Assembly: GCA_022773305.1 (NCBI GenBank)
Contig: JALFAW010000088.1
Coordinates: forward strand, 1-55,735
Length of the DNA stretch: 55,735 bases
DNA from: Spirochaetia bacterium
GTDB lineage: Bacteria > Spirochaetota > Spirochaetia > Treponematales > Treponemataceae
Reading direction: 5' to 3'
Part shown: piece by piece, positions 21,402 to 31,924 of the stretch
How positions within the stretch are numbered: the first letter of the stretch is position 1
How the letters are laid out: the number at the start of each line of letters is the position of its first letter
Notes under the pieces: model-generated
Database searches by the model: none
What the model was told of the DNA's origin: nothing
Seen by the model: the letters and a program-made list of their open reading frames with translations, nothing else
Made by a program: the position numbers and the translations under genes

Positions 21402-22301
21402 CTATAAATCCTGCATCTTTGCAGATTCAAAATATTTTTCATGAGCTTTTTCAAGCTGGTCGTCTGTCACATGTGTGTAAATTGTAGTTGTACTCAAATC
21501 ACTATGTCCCAAAAGTTCCTGCACAGAACGCAAGTCTGCACCACCAGACAACAAATGCGTTGCAAACGAATGACGAAGAGTGTGCACTTTTGCATCTACT
21601 CCAGACAATGCTTCCAGTTCCTTAAACCTTTTCCAAACACCTTTTCTTGAAATCGGTTCCCCTTTATAATTCACAAAAAGCTGTGGAACATTTCTTCCTT
21701 TTGTCAGAGAAGGGCGCACTTCTTCCAAATAAATTTTGATTTTTTCAAATGCACGTTCACCAAAAGGAACAATTCTCTCTTTATCACCTTTTCCACGCAC
21801 AAGAATCAACTTTTCTTCCAGATGAACGTTTGCAATCAAAAGACTGCACGCTTCGCTAATCCTTAAACCACAAGAATAAATCAGTTCAAACAGTGCATCA
21901 TCCCGAATACCAGAAGCAGTCTTTGTATCTATTACACTTAAAAGATTATCAACTTGCTCTACAGAAAGCACTTTAGGAATTTTTTTTGAAGCTCTTGGTT
22001 TTTCAAGCAGTAATGTAATGTTTTCTTCCCAAAAACTTTTTCGCACAAGAAAATCACCAAAAGCTCGAAGAGCTGAAATATCTTTTGCAATTGTCAGTTC
22101 ACTCACACCCTCTTCTTGTCTTTTTATCAAAAAAAGAATTAAATCTTGAGTAGAAACAGCACGTAACTTAATTTTTTCTTTAACCAGAAAATTCAAAAAC
22201 TCTTCTACAGAAATTTTATAAGTCATTGCAGTTTGTTCTGAATCTCTTTTGACAAGAATCAAATCTGAATAAAACTGATTCAAAATTTCAAGGACAGTCA
22301 T
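21402..22301 (-). CDS. xerD: Tyrosine recombinase XerD-like
   Basis: YSCGLRISEACSL, HTLRHSFATHLLSGGADLRSVQELLGHSDLSTTTIYTHV. Confidence 0.9.
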   Translation of the reverse strand: MTVLEILNQFYSDLILVKRDSEQTAMTYKISVEEFLNFLVKEKIKLRAVSTQDLILFLIKRQEEGVSELTIAKDISALRAFGDFLVRKSFWEENITLLLEKPRASKKIPKVLSVEQVDNLLSVIDTKTASGIRDDALFELIYSCGLRISEACSLLIANVHLEEKLILVRGKGDKERIVPFGERAFEKIKIYLEEVRPSLTKGRNVPQLFVNYKGEPISRKGVWKRFKELEALSGVDAKVHTLRHSFATHLLSGGADLRSVQELLGHSDLSTTTIYTHVTDDQLEKAHEKYFESAKMQDL

Positions 22302-22328
22302 TTTTCACCTATTTTCAATTAAAAAAAG

Positions 22329-23828
22329 TTAATCATCTGACAGCTTGATTGAACGACTAAATTCTGGTTTTCTCCAGATTGCTGGCTGATTGATATCCGC
22401 TTCGTTTGGAACAAAACCAGCTGGAGGTGTAAATGATTTATAATTTGGCTGAGCAAAACTTCCATCTGAATTGCTTTTTTCATTAGGATATTCAGAATCA
22501 AAAAGTTCCTGACCAAAATTTTCTGCTCCCTTGTTTTTTTTATTTACGTTTTGGAGATTGTGTCCATTTTGATTTTGAATAGAAGATTGCCCTTCACTAT
22601 TATGTCTTTCATTCTGTGAATTGTGACTGTTATTTGATAAATCTTTTTTTGAAATAAAATCTCCACCTAAATCATTCATCGCTCTATTTTGTCCACGTGA
22701 AACACTATTCAAAATATTTTCAAATTCTGAAGCACTTACTACATTTTCTGGAAGCTTCTTAGGTTTTGCTATTTCAACTATTTTTGTTGCTTCTTCAGTT
22801 TCTTTTATTTCATTTTGAGATTTTTCAAAACCAGTTGCTATTACAGTTACACTGATTTTTCCTTCAAGTTCTGGCTGGGTAACTTGACCCCAGAACATAT
22901 TATATTCTTTGTCAGCAGAAGCAGTAACAATTTTACAGATTTCACCTACTTCTTTTAGAGTAATTTCTTCTGAACCACAAATATTTACAAGAAGATTTTT
23001 TGCACCATCAATTTTTGAATCTTCAAGCATTGGATTATTAATAGCATTATAAGCTGCATCGGTTGCCCTATTTTCACCTTCACCAATACCAATTCCAAAA
23101 ATAGCATTTCCCTGACCAGCCATAGCATTTCTCACATCAGCAAAGTCTGTATTTACATCTCCAGGATTTGTAATTATATTTGAAATACCTTCAACGCCTT
23201 GACATAAAACTTCATCTGCTTTCCTAAAAGATTCTTTTACAGTGAGATTTTTATCAATATTTTTAAAAAGCTGTTCATTTGGAATCACAATCAAAGAATC
23301 AACTTGTTCATGCAAACGTTCAAGTCCTTCTTTTGCCTGACGCATTCTGACATTACCTTCGAATTCAAAAGGAGTTGTTACAACTGCAACAGTAAGACAT
23401 CCAAGTTCTTTTGCAATTTTTGCAACAACAGGAGCAGAACCAGTCCCAGTTCCACCACCCATTCCTGCAGTAATAAAAACCATATCTGCACCACGTAAAG
23501 TGTTTGTGATTAATTCTTTATCCTCTTCTGCAGCTTGTTCACCAATAGAAGGTCTACCACCAGCTCCTAATCCTTTTGTAACTTTTTGTCCGATTGCAAG
23601 TCTAGTAGGAGCTCGAGAACGATTTAATGCCTGTAAATCTGTATTCAAAACGATAAATTCAACATTACTCAATTCACGAGAAATCATTCGGTTTACGGCA
23701 TTTGACCCACCTCCACCGCATCCAACTACTTTTATAACAGTAGGATTTCCTCTCAAATCATCATTGTAATCATTTGAATCAACATACGAATCATCATCAT
23801 TTACTATAGAAATTCCCAAACCACCCAT
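22329..23828 (-). CDS. ftsZ: Cell division protein FtsZ
   Basis: [10 protein letters not shown] tubulin signature, long Asn/Ser/Gln-rich C-terminal linker; start at MGGLGISIV. Confidence 0.97.
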   Translation of the reverse strand: MGGLGISIVNDDDSYVDSNDYNDDLRGNPTVIKVVGCGGGGSNAVNRMISRELSNVEFIVLNTDLQALNRSRAPTRLAIGQKVTKGLGAGGRPSIGEQAAEEDKELITNTLRGADMVFITAGMGGGTGTGSAPVVAKIAKELGCLTVAVVTTPFEFEGNVRMRQAKEGLERLHEQVDSLIVIPNEQLFKNIDKNLTVKESFRKADEVLCQGVEGISNIITNPGDVNTDFADVRNAMAGQGNAIFGIGIGEGENRATDAAYNAINNPMLEDSKIDGAKNLLVNICGSEEITLKEVGEICKIVTASADKEYNMFWGQVTQPELEGKISVTVIATGFEKSQNEIKETEEATKIVEIAKPKKLPENVVSASEFENILNSVSRGQNRAMNDLGGDFISKKDLSNNSHNSQNERHNSEGQSSIQNQNGHNLQNVNKKNKGAENFGQELFDSEYPNEKSNSDGSFAQPNYKSFTPPAGFVPNEADINQPAIWRKPEFSRSIKLSDD

Positions 23829-23939
23829 AATTTCCTCCCATAGAATTACCATATTAGTAAAACTTAAACAGATTTTGAACCTGCTAAGCAAACCTTATAA
23901 AAGATTAAATAAATTTCGAATTCTGATTCATTAAATTCA

Positions 23940-24083
23940 GGGTGGCTTTTTGCTTCGCAAAAAACAGGCTATCCGGGGTTTCGCTATCGCTCCAGCCGCT
24001 TCCCTCGCTCCGCTCAGTCCAGTGGCCGCCTTCGGCGCCCCTACTATCCTTGCCACGGTTTAAAACCAAAAACTCGAAATAAA
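23940..24083 (-). repeat. Dispersed modular hairpin repeat, copy R2 (between ftsA and ftsZ)
   Basis: GGGTGGCTTTTTGCTTCGCAAAAAACAGGC...CGCC-TTC-GGCG...CCTTGCCACGGTTT; reverse orientation relative to R1. Confidence 0.9.
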
Positions 24084-24100
24084 TCTAAATATCTTAATTT

Positions 24101-25375
24101 CTAAAATAATTTTTTTATCATTGATTTAAAAAATCCATCCCCACCTTTTTTTGTTACTTTCTTTCCAGTTGACCTTTTTTTTATTCTTTTAGAATCACTT
24201 TTTTGAAGCACTGACTGATAAGAAACAACAAGTCCAATCGCAGTTGCAAAATCAGGTTTTCTATAATCTTCTTCAATGCCCCCAAGACTATCAGGATAAC
24301 CTATTCTGACAGATGAAGTTTTAAAAACATACTGTGCAAGATCTACAACACCATCCATATTTGCACCACCACCAGTCAAAATAATATTCCCAGAAAGTTG
24401 CTTAATCGAATCTTTTGTATTTTTAACTACAACATTTTTTACCATAACAAAAATCTGTTCCATTCTAGCCTGTATTATCTGACAAATCTGAGATTGTTTT
24501 GTAATATCAGGTGATTTTCCACCAACCCCTGGTAAAATAACCTCTAGATCATTTTCTGGATTTATGTTAGGAAGCCAACAACAACCTGATTCAATTTTGA
24601 TTTTTTCCGCAGCTTGAGTTGTAATACCAGTAACAATTGCTATATCGTTTGTAACAAGATTGCCACCAACTGGAATTGACGCTGTACTAATTGGTGCTCC
24701 CTTAAAAAGAACAAGAACATCTGTTGTTCCAGCCCCCAAATCAATAAGGATTGATCCTAATTCCATTTCATCTTGATGACAAACAGAATGTGTCTGAGCC
24801 AAAGTCTTGAGCATCACTCCTTCAAGAAAATAATCTGCACGAGAAATACAGGAACGTAAATTCTGAATAATAGATTTTGATACAGTTACTATATGCACTT
24901 CAGCTTCAAGTCTAGTTCCCATTCTGTGAATTGGATCTGTAATACCACTCACACCATCTACAATAAAATTCTGTGGAATAACGTGAAGTTTTTCTTTATC
25001 ATCTGAAACTTTAATTGCAGTTGCACTATCAATAACTCGCTGAATATCAGCTGGTCCAATTTCCTTTGTAGATTTATTTGTGCTAGAAACAGGAACAACA
25101 CCTTTTGAATTCTGGCTTTCAATCAACTCGCCACCTACAGCCGTCACCACAGATTCAACTGTAGTTCCAGCATTTTGTTCCACAGCATCTATTGCTTCTT
25201 TGATTGCATTTTTTGCATCTTCTATGTTTACGATTACACCGTTTCTTAAACCTGCTGATTTTTTTTGAGCTGTTCCAGTGATTACCATTTTATTAGTTTC
25301 AGGATCAATTTCTCCAATGGCAACACGAATTACGCTTGTTCCAATATCAAGACCAACAATTTTATTCTCTGTCAT
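24101..25375 (-). CDS. ftsA: Cell division protein FtsA
   Basis: VGLDIGTSVIRVAIGEID actin fold, IDLGAGTTDVLVL, C-terminal amphipathic tail FFKSMIKKLF. Confidence 0.95.
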   Translation of the reverse strand: MTENKIVGLDIGTSVIRVAIGEIDPETNKMVITGTAQKKSAGLRNGVIVNIEDAKNAIKEAIDAVEQNAGTTVESVVTAVGGELIESQNSKGVVPVSSTNKSTKEIGPADIQRVIDSATAIKVSDDKEKLHVIPQNFIVDGVSGITDPIHRMGTRLEAEVHIVTVSKSIIQNLRSCISRADYFLEGVMLKTLAQTHSVCHQDEMELGSILIDLGAGTTDVLVLFKGAPISTASIPVGGNLVTNDIAIVTGITTQAAEKIKIESGCCWLPNINPENDLEVILPGVGGKSPDITKQSQICQIIQARMEQIFVMVKNVVVKNTKDSIKQLSGNIILTGGGANMDGVVDLAQYVFKTSSVRIGYPDSLGGIEEDYRKPDFATAIGLVVSYQSVLQKSDSKRIKKRSTGKKVTKKGGDGFFKSMIKKLF

Positions 25376-25477
25376 AATACTTCCTCAAAAATCATATTTG
25401 CATCAGATTTCAACAAAACACTTTTGCTTTTCCATAATTTATTTCTTCTGGAAAAGACTTTTCATTCTATAATAATA

Positions 25478-26362
25478 TCAATTATTTAAAATAATTTCAT
25501 CATTTTTTACTTGATTTTTAGTTCGATAAGAAACAGAACCATACCTTAAATCAATTTCGCAAACATCAGAACCAAGTTGTTTGACAACATCAAGAACAAC
25601 CATCATATATTTTAACGCTTCTTCATTCAAAGAACGATCAGTTAACACTTTTATATGAGACTGTGAAGGAATTAACGCAAGTTCGTAATTTCCAAACTCT
25701 TTGGGTTGAACACAAATTTCGGAAATTCCAGCAAAATAGGATTGAGGAAGTTCACTGATTTTTGTAATCTGATCAATCAAAGGTCTATATTTAGCTGGAA
25801 TTCTCATTCCCTGAGCAAGATATTCAATCGGAAGTCCTGAAATAATCGGAACTTTATTTGAATCAACATTTAATCCTTTTTTTCCTTCAAAAATTACTCC
25901 ATTTTTGTCAATCTGCATTGCAATTGTATCATCTTTTGTTGACACAAATGTAAGTGCAACAGGTTCTCTTTCTACAATATTAATAAATACTTTATCAGGA
26001 AATTTTTTTTCCACAATAACACTTTCAATTTCTGGATTAGAAGAAATGAGTGCATTTGCCTTTTCTACATCAAAAGTATGCCAATTATCATTACACATTG
26101 GAAGAATCATCTGCCCTATATCCTGTGCAGTAAATTTATTCTGTCCAGAAACAGTAATCTTAGGGCTAGAAAAACCAGGCATGATAACTTTATAGTAAAA
26201 AAACTCCCCAGCCAAAACAAGACACAAAAACACAAATACAACTTTAATGATTTTGATTTTCTTTTCAGTTTTTTCAGATGAACTACTGCTATTTATATCA
26301 GAACTGAGAAAATAATCTTTATCTAGATATTCATCCGATGTTAATACACTAATATCACTCAT
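25478..26362 (-). CDS. ftsQ: Cell division protein FtsQ/DivIB
   Basis: Single N-terminal TM, POTRA-like domain, between ftsW and ftsA. Confidence 0.8.
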   Translation of the reverse strand: MSDISVLTSDEYLDKDYFLSSDINSSSSSEKTEKKIKIIKVVFVFLCLVLAGEFFYYKVIMPGFSSPKITVSGQNKFTAQDIGQMILPMCNDNWHTFDVEKANALISSNPEIESVIVEKKFPDKVFINIVEREPVALTFVSTKDDTIAMQIDKNGVIFEGKKGLNVDSNKVPIISGLPIEYLAQGMRIPAKYRPLIDQITKISELPQSYFAGISEICVQPKEFGNYELALIPSQSHIKVLTDRSLNEEALKYMMVVLDVVKQLGSDVCEIDLRYGSVSYRTKNQVKNDEIILNN

Positions 26363-26376
26363 AATCTACCTACTTT

Positions 26377-27558
26377 TTATGATAAGTACGAAAAATCTTC
26401 TAAACTTACTTCATCGAATTCAGAAATATTTTCAATACTTTCTTCTCCTCTTGATGTATTTAAAATAAAACCACACATTGCAAGTGTTATTATTATCGAA
26501 GAACCTCCAAGTGAAAAAAAAGGTAAAGGAATTCCTGTTGACGGCAATAATCCACATACAACCATAATATTCACCATTGATTGCATAAAAATTACAGAAA
26601 CACAACCAAACCCTGCATAAGACGAAAATCTATCCCCGCAATTTATAGCACTTTTATATCCCCGCCATGCAAAAAATAAAAGCAAAATGATGTAAGCAAT
26701 TACACCTACAAATCCCATTGCTTCAGCCCATCCAGCAAAAATATAGTCAGCCTGATTTTCTGGAATAGAATTTATTTTTACAAGACCAGAACCTATTCCA
26801 CTACCCCATATTCCACCTGAACTAATTGCATTTTTTGCCGCTCTAGCCTGATAATTAAGTGTAGAATTAAACTGATCAGGATGAAGCCATCCTAAAATTC
26901 GCTTAATTCTATATTTTTCTAAAAACATTGCTATAAGACCTGTTGGAATTGCCAAAATAGAAAAAGGTATAATCCATAATAATTTCTGTCCAGCCACAAA
27001 AAATAGCAAAATTCCTATCAAAAGGATAAAGAGACTTGTTGACATATCTTTTTGCAAAATCACAACGCCCACAAAAACAACAAGAATAATCACACTTGGT
27101 AAAAGATTCTTTTCATCTGGATTTTCAAGGCGTTCCTGTTTATCAAAATAATTTGCCAAAAATAATACAACTGCAAACTTCACAAGTTCCGATGGTTGAA
27201 AACTAAAATTTCCAGGCATTTTTAACCATCTTCTAGCTCCATTTTTTTCGATTGAAAGAGGTTTTATAAAAGTTAAAAGGCATAATACAAAAGAAACAAT
27301 CACAATAATTCCGATAAATCTCCTTATCACTTTTATATCAGTAAATAAAAATACAAAAAAAAGTACAAAACCAATTGCCGATGAAATTAATTGTCTTTTT
27401 ACATATCCAAACGAATTATTACTAAAATGATTTTTAGTACAAGCAAATAAAGTAAAGATTCCAAGTCCCCACAAAAGCAAAATAGAAACGACTAGCCACA
27501 TATCAACTTTATGGTAATTTTCCGAGGGCTTTTTCGCATAAAAATTAAACTCGCTCAC
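26377..27558 (-). CDS. ftsW: SEDS glycosyltransferase FtsW
   Basis: Polytopic SEDS protein; ARRWLKMPGNFSFQPSELVKFA, GLLPSTGIPLPFFSLGGSS. Confidence 0.93.
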   Translation of the reverse strand: MSEFNFYAKKPSENYHKVDMWLVVSILLLWGLGIFTLFACTKNHFSNNSFGYVKRQLISSAIGFVLFFVFLFTDIKVIRRFIGIIVIVSFVLCLLTFIKPLSIEKNGARRWLKMPGNFSFQPSELVKFAVVLFLANYFDKQERLENPDEKNLLPSVIILVVFVGVVILQKDMSTSLFILLIGILLFFVAGQKLLWIIPFSILAIPTGLIAMFLEKYRIKRILGWLHPDQFNSTLNYQARAAKNAISSGGIWGSGIGSGLVKINSIPENQADYIFAGWAEAMGFVGVIAYIILLLFFAWRGYKSAINCGDRFSSYAGFGCVSVIFMQSMVNIMVVCGLLPSTGIPLPFFSLGGSSIIITLAMCGFILNTSRGEESIENISEFDEVSLEDFSYLS

Positions 27559-29030
27559 TGAATTTCCCCCTCATTTTTTGAAAGTACAAAATAAGGAATA
27601 AGTTTATCAAGCTCCATGCTATGAGAACCTTTTAAAAGTATTATTTCATTACCATTTACTTTTTCAAGAATTTTTTCACCAATTATTTCAAAATTCATAG
27701 GGGAGCTTTCACCAAACCAAAACACATTTTCCATATCCTTGATTACGTTATAACAAAACTTCATTTCAGTACCAATTAAAAAAACAAAATATGGAGAAAG
27801 ATTTTTTATTTTTTCACCAATAACTTTATGACTATTTTCAGATTCTTCTCCAAGTTCTTTCATATCCGCGAGAACAAGAATTTTCTTTTCATAAGCAATG
27901 TCATCAAGATTTTGACAAAAATCTAGCACTTTAAGCATAGAATCTAGATTAGCATTATAACAATCTTTGATAAGAACAGATTTTTTATGATTTTTTAATT
28001 CGGTTTTTAAAATTTCCATTCTACCGCCAATCGAACAAACATTTTCAATTCCATGTTTTATTGAAACAGCATCAATTCCAAGTTTCTTTGCAAGAGCGAT
28101 GACTCCAAGTGCATTTTGAAAATTATATTCTCCCGAAAGACTTAAATGAATTTTTATTCCATCCACAAAAAAATCAGTTCCAAAAAGCCCCAAATCTTTA
28201 CCAAATTCCACACCAGATTTAGAAACAGGGACAGACCTTCCAAATTTTATTTTTTCCCCTTTCACATTTTCTAAACAAAAATCAGCAAAAACATCATTAA
28301 ATGGAACAAAAGCAGCACCGTCTTCTGGAATATAATCAAAAGAATGACGTTTCTCTCTAGCGATATTTTCCTTTGTTTTTAAAATTCCAATATGTGCAGT
28401 TCCAATATTCGTGATTATACCATACTTTGATTTCCAAATATTAGATATTTCTTCTATCTCTCCAAATCGGTTCATTCCCATCTCAAAGATACCAATTTTT
28501 TCATCACCTTTTATTTTAAACACCGACAAAGGAAGTCCAGTTTCTGAATTAAAATTTCCTTTTGTATAAGCAACATTTTTTTCACCAAAATATTCTTTAC
28601 AAATACTAACAAGCATTTCTTTAGTCGTAGTTTTTCCACTCGAACCTGTTATGCTAACTTTAATCATATTGGAACATTTTTTTTCGACATACGCTTTTGC
28701 AGCGTCTTGCAGAGCATGTAAAGTATTTTCCACTTTTATAAAGCAGATTTCTTTATTTTTTTCAGCAAGTTCATCATAAAAATCAGATTTCTTTTGATAT
28801 TCACTTTCATTTAAAAGAATAACACCTGGTTTTTTTTCCAAAACAGAAGGAATATATTTATGACCATCTTGAAATTCACCAAGCAGAGGCACAAACATTA
28901 CTTTTGAATCTTGAGAAACATTTCTGCTATCTGTCTGAACATCACAAAAAAAGCACTCAGCATTTCCACTGCCAATTTCATTTCCTTGAACAGCTTTTAT
29001 AAGTTCATCTTTTTCAAGTAAAGTATCCAT
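27555..29030 (-). CDS. murF: UDP-N-acetylmuramoyl-tripeptide--D-alanyl-D-alanine ligase
   Basis: VSITGSSGKTTTKEMLVSI, Mur ligase middle and C-terminal domains. Confidence 0.9.
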   Translation of the reverse strand: MDTLLEKDELIKAVQGNEIGSGNAECFFCDVQTDSRNVSQDSKVMFVPLLGEFQDGHKYIPSVLEKKPGVILLNESEYQKKSDFYDELAEKNKEICFIKVENTLHALQDAAKAYVEKKCSNMIKVSITGSSGKTTTKEMLVSICKEYFGEKNVAYTKGNFNSETGLPLSVFKIKGDEKIGIFEMGMNRFGEIEEISNIWKSKYGIITNIGTAHIGILKTKENIAREKRHSFDYIPEDGAAFVPFNDVFADFCLENVKGEKIKFGRSVPVSKSGVEFGKDLGLFGTDFFVDGIKIHLSLSGEYNFQNALGVIALAKKLGIDAVSIKHGIENVCSIGGRMEILKTELKNHKKSVLIKDCYNANLDSMLKVLDFCQNLDDIAYEKKILVLADMKELGEESENSHKVIGEKIKNLSPYFVFLIGTEMKFCYNVIKDMENVFWFGESSPMNFEIIGEKILEKVNGNEIILLKGSHSMELDKLIPYFVLSKNEGEIQ

Positions 29031-29084
29031 TTTTGATTTTCCCCTCTGCTTTCTAACCATCTATCTTACAAAAAATCTTTGTAA

Positions 29085-29399
29085 CTATTTTTTTTCACCT
29101 GTCATTTCCACTCGCACAATATCTTCTGCCTGAGCCTTATGCATTCCAAGTTCTTCTACCGCCATTTTTTCAATTCTGTCAGCACTTGAAAGAATCGAAA
29201 TTTCATTCACAATTTTTTTATTTTCTTCAATCAGTTTTTCCTGTTTTTGTTCTAAAGCTTTTATTTCAATCTTTAGTTTTGAATACCTTTTAGCCTGAAA
29301 TCCATACATAAAAAGCATAAAAGGAATTAAAAGTACAAAAAGACAGATTCCAATCCTTATAAAAATATTTTTTACATTAACTTTTGTTTTATTTTTCAT
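29085..29399 (-). CDS. ftsL: FtsL-like cell division protein
   Basis: Short single-TM coiled-coil protein between rsmH and murF. Confidence 0.7.
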   Translation of the reverse strand: MKNKTKVNVKNIFIRIGICLFVLLIPFMLFMYGFQAKRYSKLKIEIKALEQKQEKLIEENKKIVNEISILSSADRIEKMAVEELGMHKAQAEDIVRVEMTGEKK

Positions 29400-29400
29400 A

Positions 29401-30387
29401 TCAATACCCTATTACCCCATCAAGATGATAAGGAGTATCATCTCTCAACTTTCTGATTACCCTAAGTTTTGCACTTCTAGACGGAGAATTCTGTTTAATT
29501 TCTTCTTCAGTCGGAATGACAGGTTTTCTAGTCAAAATTTCAGCACATTTTTCACCACCACAACGACACACTGCCACCTGAGGAGGACAAACGCACTGTT
29601 TTCCAAGATTTCTAAAATAATTTTTTACAATTCTGTCTTCCAGCGAATGAAAAGTTATCACACCCATTTTTCCACCAGGTTTTAAGCATTTAAAAGCATC
29701 GCTCAAAGCTTGCGGAAGTCGTTTCAATTCACTATTAACAGCAATACGTAAAGCCTGAAAAGTTCTTGTTGCCGGATGAATATTAGCATATCGATAATTT
29801 GCAGGTACAGCATCCCAAATAATCTGAGCTAAGGCCTTAGCAGATTCAATTTTTCCACCGTTACGTGCTTGAACTATTGCAGCAGCAATTCTACGACTCA
29901 ACTTTTCTTCTCCATAAAGATAGATTAAATCAGCAAGTTTATCTTCTGGAAGTTCATTAACTAAATCACCAGCAGATTTTTCAGTTCCAGAATTTAACCG
30001 CATATCAAGTTTTTCATCATATCTAAAAGAAAAACCACGGTTAGACTTTTCATAATGAAAAACAGAAATCCCCAAATCAAACAAAATTAAATCAGGTTTT
30101 TCATATTCAGATGGATAATCAGCATAAAAATCATTAAACCAACCGTTATAAAAATGAATTCGCTGTTCAAATTCCTTCAAACGTTCTTTTGCACGTGCCT
30201 GAATAACATTATCTGCATCAAGTCCAACAACACTAAGACCTTTAAATTTTGTCAAAAAGTTATAGGTGTGTCCCCCTTCACCCAAAGTCGAATCAATCAT
30301 AAGACAATGGTTTTCATAAGGTTCACCCACAGGAGAAAGATATTTTAAACATTCATTTAATAAAACAGGAGTATGAACAACTTCCAA
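29401..30387 (-). CDS. rsmH: 16S rRNA (cytosine1402-N4)-methyltransferase RsmH/MraW
   Basis: HTPVLLNECLKYL, DSTLGEGGHTYNFL, QALRIAVNSEL. Confidence 0.95.
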   Translation of the reverse strand: MEVVHTPVLLNECLKYLSPVGEPYENHCLMIDSTLGEGGHTYNFLTKFKGLSVVGLDADNVIQARAKERLKEFEQRIHFYNGWFNDFYADYPSEYEKPDLILFDLGISVFHYEKSNRGFSFRYDEKLDMRLNSGTEKSAGDLVNELPEDKLADLIYLYGEEKLSRRIAAAIVQARNGGKIESAKALAQIIWDAVPANYRYANIHPATRTFQALRIAVNSELKRLPQALSDAFKCLKPGGKMGVITFHSLEDRIVKNYFRNLGKQCVCPPQVAVCRCGGEKCAEILTRKPVIPTEEEIKQNSPSRSAKLRVIRKLRDDTPYHLDGVIGY

Positions 30388-30457
30388 TTTAACCTACCAA
30401 TATTTAAAATCAGTAAAATTTCAAGTTATTTAATCAAAATACAAATTTTTATATTTT

Positions 30458-30600
30458 GAGTGGCTTTTTGCTTCACAAAAATCAGGCTTTGCGCCCTTCG
30501 CTAACGCTCATCCGCTTCCCTCGCTACGCTCAGTCCAGTGGACTGCTTCGCAGGGGCTACAATCCTTGCCACGGTTTAAAATTAAAAAACTTGAAATAAA
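30458..30600 (-). repeat. Dispersed modular hairpin repeat, copy R3 (between mraZ and rsmH)
   Basis: GAGTGGCTTTTTGCTTCACAAAAATCAGGC...CTGCTTCGCAGGGGCTACAATCCTTGCCACGGTTTAAA; nearly identical interior to copy at 47641. Confidence 0.9.
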
Positions 30601-30625
30601 CCACTGTGATATAACAACAAAAAGC

Positions 30626-31069
30626 CTAAAAACTTATGTCGTTAAATTCTTCAGCAGCATCTCTAAAAGATTCTTCTGTACTTGTAAGATATTCTTTGTA
30701 AGTATTGAAGTCCCACAATTCCATATATTTTGCAATACCTAAAATTGTGCATTCTTTTGAAAGATTAGCATATTCGCGTAAGCTTTGTGGGATTGAAAGG
30801 CGACCATTTTTATCAAACTCGACAGGTTGTGCTGGCGCAATAAAATGACGCACAACATTCAAGCTTTTGCTTTTCATCATTGAAGCATTCGCCATCAATT
30901 TGTTCTGAAAGTTTTCCCATTCATCAGAAGTAAAAAGCCATAAGCAGCGATCTAAACCTTTAGTGACCATAACTACATTTTGATTTATAGCAGTTCTCAA
31001 TTTTACTGGAAATGAGACTCTACCTTTTTCATCAATTGTATTATTGTATTCACCAGTTAACAGATTCAT
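30626..31069 (-). CDS. mraZ: Transcriptional regulator MraZ
   Basis: LLTGEYNNTIDEKGRVSFPVKLR and GRLSIPQSLREYANL AbrB-like repeats; ATG at 31069 favoured over GTG at 31075. Confidence 0.92.
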   Translation of the reverse strand: MNLLTGEYNNTIDEKGRVSFPVKLRTAINQNVVMVTKGLDRCLWLFTSDEWENFQNKLMANASMMKSKSLNVVRHFIAPAQPVEFDKNGRLSIPQSLREYANLSKECTILGIAKYMELWDFNTYKEYLTSTEESFRDAAEEFNDISF

Positions 31070-31070
31070 A

Positions 31071-31110
31071 CCCACTTATTTCCACTTTTTACCACTTTTT
31101 CCCACTTATT
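31071..31110 (-). promoter_or_regulatory. Four 10-bp direct repeats, candidate MraZ operator
   Basis: CCCACTTATT TCCACTTTTT ACCACTTTTT CCCACTTATT (minus strand AAGTGGN.. x4, exact 10-bp spacing). Confidence 0.7.
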
Positions 31111-31219
31111 ACTAATTTTATAATATTTTTAACTAAAGTCAATGCTTTTTTATACCAATAATATATAAAATTGTTTTTTTTCCAAAAAAATATTCCATAC
31201 AGTTTGATAGTGATTTTAA

Positions 31220-31915
31220 ATGCAGTTTTCCACACTCAATGAAAGCAGTTTACATAAAAGTCTCAAAAACATTTACGCTGCAATTTACAGTGGGCAAACC
31301 GAAATTGAAAAAGACAATCATGTTTACGATATAATCACAAAAAAACAGAATGTTATCGAAATTCAAACCAAAAATCTTTCTAAGCTTTTACCAAAAATAC
31401 TTGATACTATCAAAAAAGGTCACAACATAAAAATTGTTCATCCTATCATTGTAGAAAATACAATAGAAATATATGATTCTGATGATAATCTGATATCAAG
31501 AAGAAAAAGTCCAAAAAAACAAAATATTTATTCAATATTTAATGAATTAACAGGAATTTATGATGTTTTGTTAAATAAACATTTTTCATTAGAAATCATA
31601 TTTATTAAAATGACAGAAGTAAGAATGCGTACAATCGAAAATATTCAATCGCAGAATAAACGGAGAAGGTTTAAAAAAAATTGGATTAAAACAGACAAAC
31701 GACTTGAACAAATAATTGAAACCAAACGCTTTTCCAACAAAGAAGATTATTTAAAACTCTTACCAGATTTACCAGAAAAGTTTTGTTCAAAAGATTTAGA
31801 AGAAAGAATCGGTAAAAAAAATAATCCAAATCTGATCTTATGGGTTCTTTCGCACATGAACATAATAAAACATGTTGAATCACAAGGCAGAAAAAAAATC
31901 TACAAAATAATATAA
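31220..31915 (+). CDS. Hypothetical protein; possible PD-(D/E)XK-like N-terminus and winged-helix C-terminus
   Basis: YDIITKKQNVIEIQTKNLSKLLPKI spacing resembles D-x(n)-ExK; C-terminal FCSKDLEERIGKKNNPNLILWVLSHMNIIKHVESQGRKKIYKI looks wHTH-like. Confidence 0.5.
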   Translation: MQFSTLNESSLHKSLKNIYAAIYSGQTEIEKDNHVYDIITKKQNVIEIQTKNLSKLLPKILDTIKKGHNIKIVHPIIVENTIEIYDSDDNLISRRKSPKKQNIYSIFNELTGIYDVLLNKHFSLEIIFIKMTEVRMRTIENIQSQNKRRRFKKNWIKTDKRLEQIIETKRFSNKEDYLKLLPDLPEKFCSKDLEERIGKKNNPNLILWVLSHMNIIKHVESQGRKKIYKII

Positions 31916-31924
31916 TTTTAAAAC

